In this document: positions 1-4,805 of the stretch, piece by piece
Layout: each line of letters opens with the position of its first letter
How positions within the stretch are numbered: position 1 is the first letter of the stretch
Source of the DNA: Candidatus Bathyarchaeota archaeon
GTDB taxonomy: Archaea; Thermoproteota; Bathyarchaeia; Bathyarchaeales; DTEX01
Assembly (NCBI GenBank): GCA_021158305.1
Contig: JAGGUU010000153.1
Span: 1-5,954 of the forward strand
Length of the DNA: 5,954 bases
Direction: 5' to 3'
Position numbers and translations under genes: made by a program
The notes under the pieces: model-generated
The model's input: the letters and a program-made list of their open reading frames with translations, nothing else
What the model was told of the DNA's origin: nothing
The model's database searches: none

Positions 1-1013
1 AGCGCATGGAGATCGCTGCTAAGAATTCCATAGTAAACGTAGCTTTCTATTCAGCTTTCCCGAAGAGACTCGAAGAAATGAGAGAAATAGTTGAATCCGG
101 TGCTAAGGGATTCAAGTTTTTCTTTTCGAGGCAAATAGGTGGAGTTAGTCCAGAAGATGAGGAATCTCTAAAAATATTTTTTGAGGAAGCCGCAAAGCTT
201 GATGTTCCCGTTTTAATTCATGCAGAGGATAAAGCTTTTTTGGAGTCTAAGATGGAAGAATTGAAGAGAGATGGAAGATGTGATGCATCAGCGTTCTCGG
301 AGGCACACTCAACTGAGTCTGAGGTTAATGCGATAAGACATGTTATAAAGATATCCTATGCGAGCGGTGCTCATATTCATATCTGTCATGTAAGCGCTGG
401 GCGATCTGTGGATGTGATTTCATCAGCTAAGAGGAAAGGCATTCCTATCACATGTGAAGTTACTCCTCATCACCTGCTTCTGTCCGCATATGAAATGGAT
501 CTTCAAGGCTTCATTGCTCTAACAAATCCTCCGCTAAGATCTGAGGTGGATCAGGAGGCTTTATGGCTTGCTCTCAAAGGCGGCGTTATCGATATAATAT
601 CTTCGGATCATGCTCCTCACGCTTTGCATGAAAAGATGAAGAAGTCGGTGTGGGATGCAGCTACTGGCTTTCCAGGACTGGAAACAATGGTTCCACTAAT
701 GTTAACTCAAGTTAATAATGGACGTTTATCTCTTCTCAGCATGGTGAGGCTGATGTCGAAGAATCCGTCGGAGATCTTCCGAATTAGGGGAAGAGGGTGC
801 CTAAGAGAAGGATGCTTCGCTGACTTCATAATTGTCGACTTAAAAAGGGAATGGAAGATCGATTCATCAAGGTTTTATTCTAAAGCTAAGTTCTCTCCGT
901 TCGATGGAAAAAATGTTAAAGGAAAAGTTATCAAGACATTCGTTAATGGACGATTAGTGATGGATGAAGGGGAGATTATTGGAAAGCCTGGAACTGGAGA
1001 AATAATTCGCTAA
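1..1013 (+). CDS. pyrC: Dihydroorotase, class I type, 5'-truncated by window edge
   Basis: Amidohydrolase-fold enzyme that interconverts N-carbamoyl-L-aspartate and L-dihydroorotate in cytoplasmic de novo pyrimidine synthesis. The frame is open to the left edge (first full codon at base 3), so the ATG at 6 is internal. Roughly 100 N-terminal residues, including the expected HxH metal pair, lie outside. Counting from that ATG, the visible active-site residues are the lysine expected to be carboxylated in GAKGFKFFF (K37), a metal histidine in LIHAED (H72), another in HICHVS (H128), the TNPPLR substrate loop (173-178) and the catalytic aspartate in SSDHAPH (D201), followed by TGFPGLETMVPLML. This motif set fits dihydroorotase better than allantoinase or hydantoinase. 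The C-terminus has the usual small beta domain (FADFIIVDL, VFVNGRLV-like end). The next gene starts 8 bases downstream on the same strand, suggesting co-transcription. Confidence 0.93.
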   Translation, partial: RMEIAAKNSIVNVAFYSAFPKRLEEMREIVESGAKGFKFFFSRQIGGVSPEDEESLKIFFEEAAKLDVPVLIHAEDKAFLESKMEELKRDGRCDASAFSEAHSTESEVNAIRHVIKISYASGAHIHICHVSAGRSVDVISSAKRKGIPITCEVTPHHLLLSAYEMDLQGFIALTNPPLRSEVDQEALWLALKGGVIDIISSDHAPHALHEKMKKSVWDAATGFPGLETMVPLMLTQVNNGRLSLLSMVRLMSKNPSEIFRIRGRGCLREGCFADFIIVDLKREWKIDSSRFYSKAKFSPFDGKNVKGKVIKTFVNGRLVMDEGEIIGKPGTGEIIR

Positions 1014-1014
1014 A

Positions 1015-1020
1015 AGAGGA
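1015..1020 (+). promoter_or_regulatory. Shine-Dalgarno-like AGAGGA between pyrC and the Mut7-C gene
   Basis: AGAGGA sits directly after the pyrC stop codon. It is one base from the ATG at 1022 but seven bases from the TTG at 1028, so by spacing it favours the TTG as the initiation codon for the downstream gene. Confidence 0.45.
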
Positions 1021-1021
1021 T

Positions 1022-1507
1022 ATGAGCTTGAAGTTTCTAGCTGATGGAATGCTGGGGAAGCTTACGCGTTGGCTCAGAATGATAGGATGCGACGTCAAGT
1101 ATTTCAGAGATCTAAAAGATGAAGATCTCATCGACATATCGATTCGTGAAAATCGCATTTTACTGACGCGGGACGCTGATCTTTTCCGAAGAGCGTTATC
1201 TAAGGGTGCATCTGCATTCCTCGTTGAGGGACATGGCGAAGTTGAGAAACTAGCCACGGTGGCTAAACGCTTCAATCTAAATCTCGAAGTAAATGTGGAA
1301 AATTCTCGCTGTCCCAAATGTAATGCCAGAATACGCCCAGTTTCTAAGGATAAGGTTAGAGAAAAGATTCCTCCGGGAACTTTTAAATTCTATGATGAGT
1401 TTTGGGAATGTCCAAAATGTGGACAGATATATTGGCGAGGGAGCCATTGGAAGAAGATAAATCGAACATTGCTGGAAGCTAGTAAAGTGATGAGAAATTT
1501 AAAGTGA
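1022..1507 (+). CDS. Mut7-C RNase domain protein with C-terminal zinc ribbon
   Basis: Small protein of the Mut7-C family (PIN-like RNase fold), common in archaea as a stand-alone protein of about 150-160 residues. The substrate is unknown. The N-terminal half has the family signature LKFLADGMLGKLTRWLRMIG with an acidic residue (D8), then ENRILLTRDADLF (about 45-57), which supplies further acidic residues of the PIN-like site. The C-terminal half has two CxxC knuckles, CPKC (about 97-100) and CPKC (about 129-132), forming a probable zinc ribbon, and ends in the family-typical YWRGSHWKK. The gene follows pyrC by 8 bases and is likely in its operon. The start is ambiguous. The ATG at 1022 lies only one base after an AGAGGA Shine-Dalgarno-like stretch (1015-1020). 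An in-frame TTG at 1028 has normal spacing and would give the family-typical N-terminus MKFLAD. The difference is two residues. Confidence 0.88.
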   Translation: MSLKFLADGMLGKLTRWLRMIGCDVKYFRDLKDEDLIDISIRENRILLTRDADLFRRALSKGASAFLVEGHGEVEKLATVAKRFNLNLEVNVENSRCPKCNARIRPVSKDKVREKIPPGTFKFYDEFWECPKCGQIYWRGSHWKKINRTLLEASKVMRNLK

Positions 1508-1520
1508 GGAACAGTTGTTT

Positions 1521-2177
1521 TTAGGTGATTTCCACAAAATCTGGGGTTACGAATTTTATTTCACCTATCCTCCTAGTCTTTAGAGCCCTATTTAAGTTGA
1601 GGATCCTCTCGAACATGTTGGAGGCGACAAGTGGACATATAATTACGTCTCTGCATGGCTCTATCTTCTCTACCTCCCGCGCTAGAAGCGAGTATGGAAT
1701 CTGGTTTTCTCTACCATATTTCTCCACAAGTCTCGAATATATCTCGTTGACATAGGAGCATTCATAGAGAAAACGGTTTGAGGGGCAATAGTAGTATTTA
1801 AAATCACGGATTACATTACTTTTCAGTTCTCTTAAGTTTTCGATTCGTATTCTTCTTAAAAGATTATCCTCGGAGATTCTCCCACTTGCGTAATCCAAAA
1901 TTGCTTTACTAATATTTCCAACGCAGCCTTGAAAGATGAGCTCTTGTCTGACTATTCCTTTCTTTCCATAGAGATATTCCCCAATCCATAATCCCGTTTT
2001 TTCCCCTTTCATGACTACACGTATTAAGAAACCTCGAGATCTGCAATGAGTTCTTTCAAGTAACCATTCGGCATCATCTAACAAGCTATCATATCCTCTA
2101 AAGTTTTGGAAGATCGAGATTCCAAAGTCCCTATCATACATTATCATAATGTCAGTTAATTGCAGATCTTCCAGCAT
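1521..2177 (-). CDS. Unrecognised 218-residue protein
   Basis: I do not recognise this protein or assign it to a family. It is a soluble-looking alpha/beta sequence with no signal peptide or membrane segment. The N-terminal half (about 1-90) alternates beta-like stretches such as LIRVVMKGEKTGLWIG and RQELIFQGCVG. The C-terminal half is more helical and charged (ENLRELKSNVIRDFKYYYC, NEIYSRLVEKYG). Six cysteines occur at 45, 85, 131, 140, 175 and 181. The pairs 131/140 and 175/181 could form a metal site, but no standard knuckle is present. The reading frame is uninterrupted over 218 codons and codon use resembles the neighbours, so it is very probably a real gene. The ATG at 2177 is supported by a T-rich TATA-like element 28 bases upstream, which would give a near-leaderless mRNA. 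It converges on the Mut7-C gene with 13 bases between stops, and is divergent from rpoK. Context gives no functional hint. Confidence 0.8.
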   Translation of the reverse strand: MLEDLQLTDIMIMYDRDFGISIFQNFRGYDSLLDDAEWLLERTHCRSRGFLIRVVMKGEKTGLWIGEYLYGKKGIVRQELIFQGCVGNISKAILDYASGRISEDNLLRRIRIENLRELKSNVIRDFKYYYCPSNRFLYECSYVNEIYSRLVEKYGRENQIPYSLLAREVEKIEPCRDVIICPLVASNMFERILNLNRALKTRRIGEIKFVTPDFVEIT

Positions 2178-2199
2178 CGCTAAGACCCTAAAAATGCAT

Positions 2200-2211
2200 G
2201 TAAAAAAGTTA
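2200..2211 (-). promoter_or_regulatory. Probable TATA box for the 218-residue protein gene
   Basis: On the - strand the sequence reads ATAACTTTTTTACAT, with the T-run centred near 2205. Archaeal transcription normally starts about 25-27 bases downstream of the TATA centre, which places initiation close to the ATG at 2177 and predicts a very short or absent leader. Confidence 0.5.
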
Positions 2212-2313
2212 TATTAAGGTTTGCGGAGACTATGCCGAAGTATTGCTGATCACATTCAAAAATTAGTAAAATTTATATTTATATTAAGATTTTTAGTTTT
2301 GCATTAAAATATT

Positions 2314-2388
2314 GGGGGATTTTAAATTTGTGGCCGCATCTCATTAACGCTCACTTTGACGTTTGGATCTCGCTCCTCGTAACCCCCC
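2314..2388 (+). other. GC-rich intergenic block bounded by G5 and C6 runs (possible small RNA)
   Basis: This 75-base segment stands out from very AT-rich DNA on its left and the rpoK TATA box on its right. It begins with GGGGG (2314-2318) and ends with CCCCCC (2383-2388), which could pair as a terminal helix. Inside it, AACGcTCA (2346-2353) and TGACGTT (2357-2363) form a 7-bp hairpin with one bulged C and a three-base loop. AT-rich TATA-like DNA lies upstream (about 2275-2288). It lacks a T-arm consensus, so it does not look like a tRNA, and I found no C/D box pair. The strand is assumed. An alternative is that the inner hairpin is a protein-binding palindrome in the rpoK upstream region. Confidence 0.25.
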
Positions 2389-2398
2389 ATTTATATAA
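2389..2398 (+). promoter_or_regulatory. TATA box of rpoK
   Basis: ATTTATATAA is a near-consensus archaeal TATA box. Its centre (about 2393) is 28-29 bases from the ATG at 2422, so the predicted transcription start falls within two or three bases of the start codon. A leaderless or almost leaderless rpoK mRNA is expected. No Shine-Dalgarno sequence is visible before the ATG. Confidence 0.75.
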
Positions 2399-2421
2399 CA
2401 TGTTGAGCAAGGCATGTATAA

Positions 2422-2697
2422 ATGTCATCCAATAAAAGTTCTGAGACCGATGTGAAAAGAAAGATCTACATAGGGCCTCCGCGCCTTACAAGGTTCGAGA
2501 AGGCCCGGATAGTTGGAGCTAGAGCTCTCCAAATAGCTATGGGCGCGCCTATACTCATTGAGCTCTCTAAAGCTCCGACAAATCCTATAGATATTGCATT
2601 AGAAGAGCTTGAAAAGGGAGTTTTGCCAATAACTATTCGAAGAACTCTGCCAGATGGCGTAACTTATCAAGATATACCGCTTAAGTGGCTTCTCTAG
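2422..2697 (+). CDS. rpoK: DNA-directed RNA polymerase subunit K (Rpo6/RpoK)
   Basis: Small archaeal RNA polymerase subunit, orthologous to eukaryotic Rpb6 and bacterial omega, which clamps the largest subunit and aids assembly of the enzyme. At 91 residues it is of normal length. After a charged, poorly conserved N-terminal tail (1-18), the diagnostic core is visible: GPPRLTRFEKARIVGARALQ (19-38), then IAMGAPILIEL (39-49), the P..IALEELEKGVLPITIRR segment (54-74) and the end LPDG. The DVKRKIYIGPPRLTRFEKAR start is typical of archaeal homologues. The ATG is supported by the TATA box spacing. The gene appears to be monocistronic, with a hairpin plus T-run right after the stop, and the region beyond holds only decayed genes. 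Confidence 0.97.
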   Translation: MSSNKSSETDVKRKIYIGPPRLTRFEKARIVGARALQIAMGAPILIELSKAPTNPIDIALEELEKGVLPITIRRTLPDGVTYQDIPLKWLL

Positions 2698-2698
2698 C

Positions 2699-2725
2699 CC
2701 GTTTTTCCTTTAACGGAATATTTTT
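2699..2725 (+). terminator. Probable rpoK terminator
   Basis: Immediately after the rpoK stop, CCGTT (2699-2703) and AACGG (2712-2716) form a 5-bp stem around a pyrimidine loop that itself contains a T5 run. AATATTTTT follows (2717-2725). Archaeal termination is driven mainly by T-runs, so either T5 tract could be the release site; the stem is short and may be incidental. Confidence 0.5.
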
Positions 2726-2727
2726 GG

Positions 2728-3180
2728 TTATTTGTGCTTTCTGAAGAAGAACAGTTTATTCTTCTCGCAAACATATTCGGAACTGATCTCGAGTAGCGTG
2801 TGATTCCATCGGTGTTCTGCGATTTTAACGCGAAGCTCGTCACTCTTGCTTAGAAATTACCTTCTCCAGATTAATGCATATTAGCTGCTTCGATGTTTTG
2901 TGTCCAGGTATTGATGCGCAGAATGTCTTTGGTTTCGCGGTATTCCGTCATGCTTTTCCATTGACGAATCATGTGAAAGCTGATTAAGAGCAACCTTGGG
3001 ATTAACAAGTTTCTTCGCGATGCGTCTCTCTGCCTACAGAATATTTGTTGATGAATCCATAGATGAAAACATGTTTCTTGTCTTTTAGAAGTGCGTTTAG
3101 CATCTTTATGGTCTTAAGATGAAATAAACTTTCATAGAATTTATGGAATTGCAAATACGTTGTAATTGGCTGATTGATTG
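2728..3180 (-). pseudogene. Decayed tyrosine recombinase (integrase), C-terminal catalytic part
   Basis: Remnant of an archaeal XerC/D-like tyrosine recombinase. Read on the - strand it is spread over all three frames. KTIKMLNALLKDKKHVF (about 3070-3125) matches the family's segment before the active site. After a frameshift comes an open stretch (2874-3113) containing FCRQRDASRRNLLIPRL and ISFHMIRQWKSMTEYRETKD, which corresponds to the family motif ISFHTFRHWKATMEYHKTKD and retains the catalytic HxxR (HMIR). The following region, where LLGHKN-x-Y is expected, reads TWTQNIEAANMH, so the second histidine is absent and the nucleophilic tyrosine appears as histidine. After a second shift INLEKVISKQE follows (2840-2882), then a third frame (2728-2856) with SDELRVKIAEH, LLEISSEYVCEKNKLFFFRK and a stop. 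The N-terminal half is missing. Family assignment is from remembered motif resemblance; the protein cannot be functional. Confidence 0.72.
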
Positions 3181-3184
3181 GTGA

Positions 3185-3431
3185 ACCGTAAACAAAACGC
3201 TTGCTGAGCTGGAGCGTGAAGGTCGAATCATACGACTTAATAAGCATGGCGAATATTTCAGTCTAAGTTCTCTGGCAACGAGTGATCAAAGAAAGACTAG
3301 AACATAAAAAACAGCAACAAAAAGAAATCAGCAATCAAATTTATCTGTCAACATCTTTCTTACAGAAGCTTGAAGAGTCATTAAGCCGGAATGGAGATGC
3401 GGAGGACATAACAGACGCTGTAAGGCATTGA
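3185..3431 (+). pseudogene. Decayed winged-helix DNA-binding protein, 3' part
   Basis: One open stretch (3185-3307) reads TVNKTLAELEREGRIIRLNK followed by HGEYFSLSS, which has the form of a recognition helix plus wing of a winged-helix regulator. The downstream stretch in another frame (3267-3431) reads VIKERLEHKKQQQKEISNQI, then STSFLQKLEESLSRNGDAED and ITDAVRH before a stop. That composition is typical of a charged helical or coiled-coil tail. The two frames overlap at 3267-3282, implying an indel there. No start codon with plausible promoter or ribosome site precedes the first part, and an in-frame stop lies at 3182-3184, where the decayed integrase on the other strand also ends. The target and partners are unknown. 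A short translated 3' ORF cannot be excluded, but a pseudogene is the simpler reading. Confidence 0.5.
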
Positions 3432-3446
3432 ATAAAAAGAAAAATA
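3432..3446 (-). terminator. T-run terminator after the CARDB-like gene
   Basis: On the - strand, 12 bases beyond the TAA stop at 3459, the sequence is ATTTTTCTTTTTATT. This is a typical archaeal oligo-T termination tract without a clear stem. Confidence 0.5.
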
Positions 3447-3458
3447 TGAGAATTTAAT

Positions 3459-4244
3459 TTATCTTTTTAGCCATTCCATGTTTGTATCTGAGATTTCAAC
3501 TTTAAGCCAGTAACCAGGTCCTTCCGTTTGTATCAGCAAAGGCAATCCAGTATCCTTATCTATGTAACTATGCGTTTTTGCCATTCCTGTTTCTGTAATG
3601 TTTTCTGAATAATAATGAAGAACTTTTCGCATTCCGATCGATGTTTGTATGAATTCCTCGCCGACATTTTGCATGTCGCTTGTGCTTACATTAACTAATG
3701 GGGCTGCAACTTCTCCAATTTTATAAATTATTGTTTGAGGTTTAGCAAATGGTATCCCGATCGGGGTCATTAAAACAGTGTAATTTTGATCGGTGACTTC
3801 GACTATTTCAAGTCTTAGGGAGCCAGAGATTGGAAGAAATAGAGCTACTCCTTCAATTTTATACTCTAAAAAGGCTCCTTGGAATATCCTTGGGTGAATT
3901 GTTAGAAGAATTGTTTTTTCGCCGACTTTAACAGTATAATTGCCTTTTTTGCCGGCGATTATCGAGAAAATTATATTTTCTTCCTTCCCCGGATCCAAAC
4001 TTATTTTCTTGGTACTCATTTTTACGTTATCAAGCATTAATACCGCTTCGTAGGTCCCCCTTATGTTTCCAACATTCTTTATACTTACGGTTATTGTAAC
4101 ATTTTCTCCTTCAAACACTTTGTCAGGCGTATATTCTATGGCTGAAACGACAAATTCTGCTTTTCGACTCGTCGTAAATGCCAGAACGGAGATAGCTACT
4201 ATGCAGACAATTCCCAAAACTGCTACAATTATCTTTTTATCCAT
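3459..4244 (-). CDS. Membrane-anchored extracytoplasmic protein with CARDB-like domain
   Basis: Predicted 261-residue surface protein of unknown role. An N-terminal hydrophobic segment (about 5-24, KIIVAVLGIVCIVAISVLAF) after MDKK is a signal anchor placing the rest outside the cell. Residues about 31-116 have the CARDB/Ig-like adhesion pattern: VVSAIEYTPDKVFEGENVTI, then VSIKNVGNIRGTY, LDPGKEENIIFSI and GNYTVKVG. The C-terminal part (about 118-261) is beta-rich (FLEYKIEGV, YIDKDTGLPLLIQTEGPGYW), a style common in archaeal secreted proteins, but I cannot name the domain. Five N-x-S/T sequons fit a glycosylated exoprotein. I place the start at the ATG at 4244 rather than the upstream TTG at 4265: the TTG lies at the edge of the TATA element, and the ATG sits 25 bases from it as expected for a leaderless mRNA. 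It is divergent from the cupin gene and likely monocistronic. Confidence 0.82.
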   Translation of the reverse strand: MDKKIIVAVLGIVCIVAISVLAFTTSRKAEFVVSAIEYTPDKVFEGENVTITVSIKNVGNIRGTYEAVLMLDNVKMSTKKISLDPGKEENIIFSIIAGKKGNYTVKVGEKTILLTIHPRIFQGAFLEYKIEGVALFLPISGSLRLEIVEVTDQNYTVLMTPIGIPFAKPQTIIYKIGEVAAPLVNVSTSDMQNVGEEFIQTSIGMRKVLHYYSENITETGMAKTHSYIDKDTGLPLLIQTEGPGYWLKVEISDTNMEWLKR

Positions 4245-4248
4245 AAAT

Positions 4249-4262
4249 AGGGATAGATCCCT
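4249..4262. promoter_or_regulatory. Palindrome AGGGATAGATCCCT between TATA box and start (possible operator)
   Basis: Perfect inverted repeat AGGGAT-AG-ATCCCT with 6-base arms. It lies between the TATA-like element (4264-4273) and the predicted leaderless start at 4244 of the CARDB-like gene. A protein bound here would block initiation, so a repressor site is plausible. The regulator is not identified. Confidence 0.35.
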
Positions 4263-4263
4263 C

Positions 4264-4273
4264 AAAATTTATG
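4264..4273 (-). promoter_or_regulatory. TATA box of the CARDB-like gene
   Basis: On the - strand CATAAATTTT, preceded by an A-rich GGAAAAAA stretch resembling a BRE. Its centre is about 25 bases from the ATG at 4244, consistent with leaderless transcription. Confidence 0.55.
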
Positions 4274-4399
4274 TTTTTTCCTTCCAGAAACTATTAAATT
4301 ACTTGCAAAATCTAAAAAATGGAGGGTTATTATGGGAATATCTCCACTTTTATATTCGGAATAATTGTACATATCCGACATCTAAAAAAGTTTTTAATG

Positions 4400-4409
4400 T
4401 ATATTTTTA
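4400..4409 (+). promoter_or_regulatory. Probable TATA box of the cupin gene
   Basis: TATATTTTTA, with an alternative TTTTTAAT just upstream (4391-4398). Transcription would begin near 4421-4431, leaving a leader of about 12-22 bases before the ATG at 4443. Confidence 0.45.
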
Positions 4410-4431
4410 ATTTTCTTCCCGAGGCATCTGT

Positions 4432-4438
4432 GAGGGAG
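4432..4438 (+). promoter_or_regulatory. Shine-Dalgarno site GAGGGAG of the cupin gene
   Basis: GAGGGAG lies four bases before the ATG at 4443 and fixes that start. This gene therefore seems to use a short leader with a ribosome binding site, unlike the leaderless-looking neighbours. Confidence 0.6.
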
Positions 4439-4442
4439 ATTC

Positions 4443-4784
4443 ATGTTTAAGGCTGTTCACTATACTGAGATTCCAAGCGAGGAAGTTAAAGACGGAGCTG
4501 TGGGCGTTAGAGTTAGGTGGCTAATCTCCAACAAGGATGGAGCTGAAAATTTTGCAATGAGGTGCTTTGAGGTTGACCCCGGAGGTCAGACGCCGAAGCA
4601 TTCGCATGATTGGGAGCATGAATCCTTCATTCTAAGCGGGGAGGGAATAGTCTTCTGCGAGGGTAAGGAGCAAAAAGTTTCTCAAGGATACGTTATATTT
4701 ATTCCGCCTAGGGCTGAGCATTACTTCAAGAATACAGGGAAGAAAAAGATGGTTTTCCTATGCTTAATCCCATACAAAAAGTAA
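4443..4784 (+). CDS. Small single-domain cupin protein
   Basis: A 113-residue cupin forming one small beta barrel with a metal site, cytoplasmic. Both cupin motifs are clear. Motif 1 is GGQTPKHSHDWEHESFILSG (47-66), with metal ligands H53, H55 and E60 in HxH-x4-E spacing and the closing glycine G66. Motif 2 is GYVIFIPPRAEHYFKN (82-97), with P88 and the fourth ligand H93. The length equals that of the stand-alone cupins often annotated only as cupin 2 domain proteins. Such proteins include isomerases, dioxygenases and sugar- or metal-binding proteins, and nothing here decides the substrate. The HDWEHE string offers an extra possible ligand (H59). The gene has its own promoter and ribosome site, is divergent from the CARDB-like gene, and ends 21 bases from the stop of the convergent epimerase-family gene. 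Confidence 0.92.
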   Translation: MFKAVHYTEIPSEEVKDGAVGVRVRWLISNKDGAENFAMRCFEVDPGGQTPKHSHDWEHESFILSGEGIVFCEGKEQKVSQGYVIFIPPRAEHYFKNTGKKKMVFLCLIPYKK

Positions 4785-4805
4785 CTTCTGCCAAATCACC
4801 TTTCT

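Noticed and set aside
976..1317. 113-codon ORF on the - strand
   Set aside because: It lies antisense to the end of pyrC and the Mut7-C gene, both of which have clear family motifs; its serine/arginine-rich composition is typical of a shadow frame.
1525..1755. 76-codon + strand ORF
   Set aside because: Antisense to the 218-residue - strand gene, with no promoter or ribosome site and no motif.
2314..2388. tRNA gene
   Set aside because: Length and terminal G/C runs suggested a tRNA, but there is no T-arm consensus, no D-arm pattern and no convincing anticodon stem.
2741..2804. + strand open stretch VLSEEEQFILLANIFGTDLE
   Set aside because: It looks protein-like, but it is short, stops at once, and is codon-aligned antisense to the integrase relic segment ending NKLFFFRKHK, which fits a known family better.
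3002..3247. 81-codon - strand ORF beginning MLIKSYDS
   Set aside because: Its middle part (KTIKMLNALLKDKKHVF) matches one frame of the decayed integrase, and its first codons are antisense to the winged-helix relic. It is a fragment created by frameshifts, not an independent gene.
2698..3458. CRISPR array, insertion-sequence ends or attachment-site duplication
   Set aside because: I looked for regularly spaced repeats, terminal inverted repeats and flanking direct repeats by eye and saw none convincing; short or diverged att repeats could be missed without computation.
4063..4410. 115-codon + strand ORF
   Set aside because: Mostly antisense to the CARDB-like gene and extends into the divergent promoter region; no coding features.
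4319..4450. 43-codon + strand ORF starting MEGYYGNIS, overlapping the cupin start
   Set aside because: It runs through the cupin promoter and ribosome site, has no promoter or Shine-Dalgarno of its own, and has no recognisable motif. Most likely chance in AT-rich DNA.
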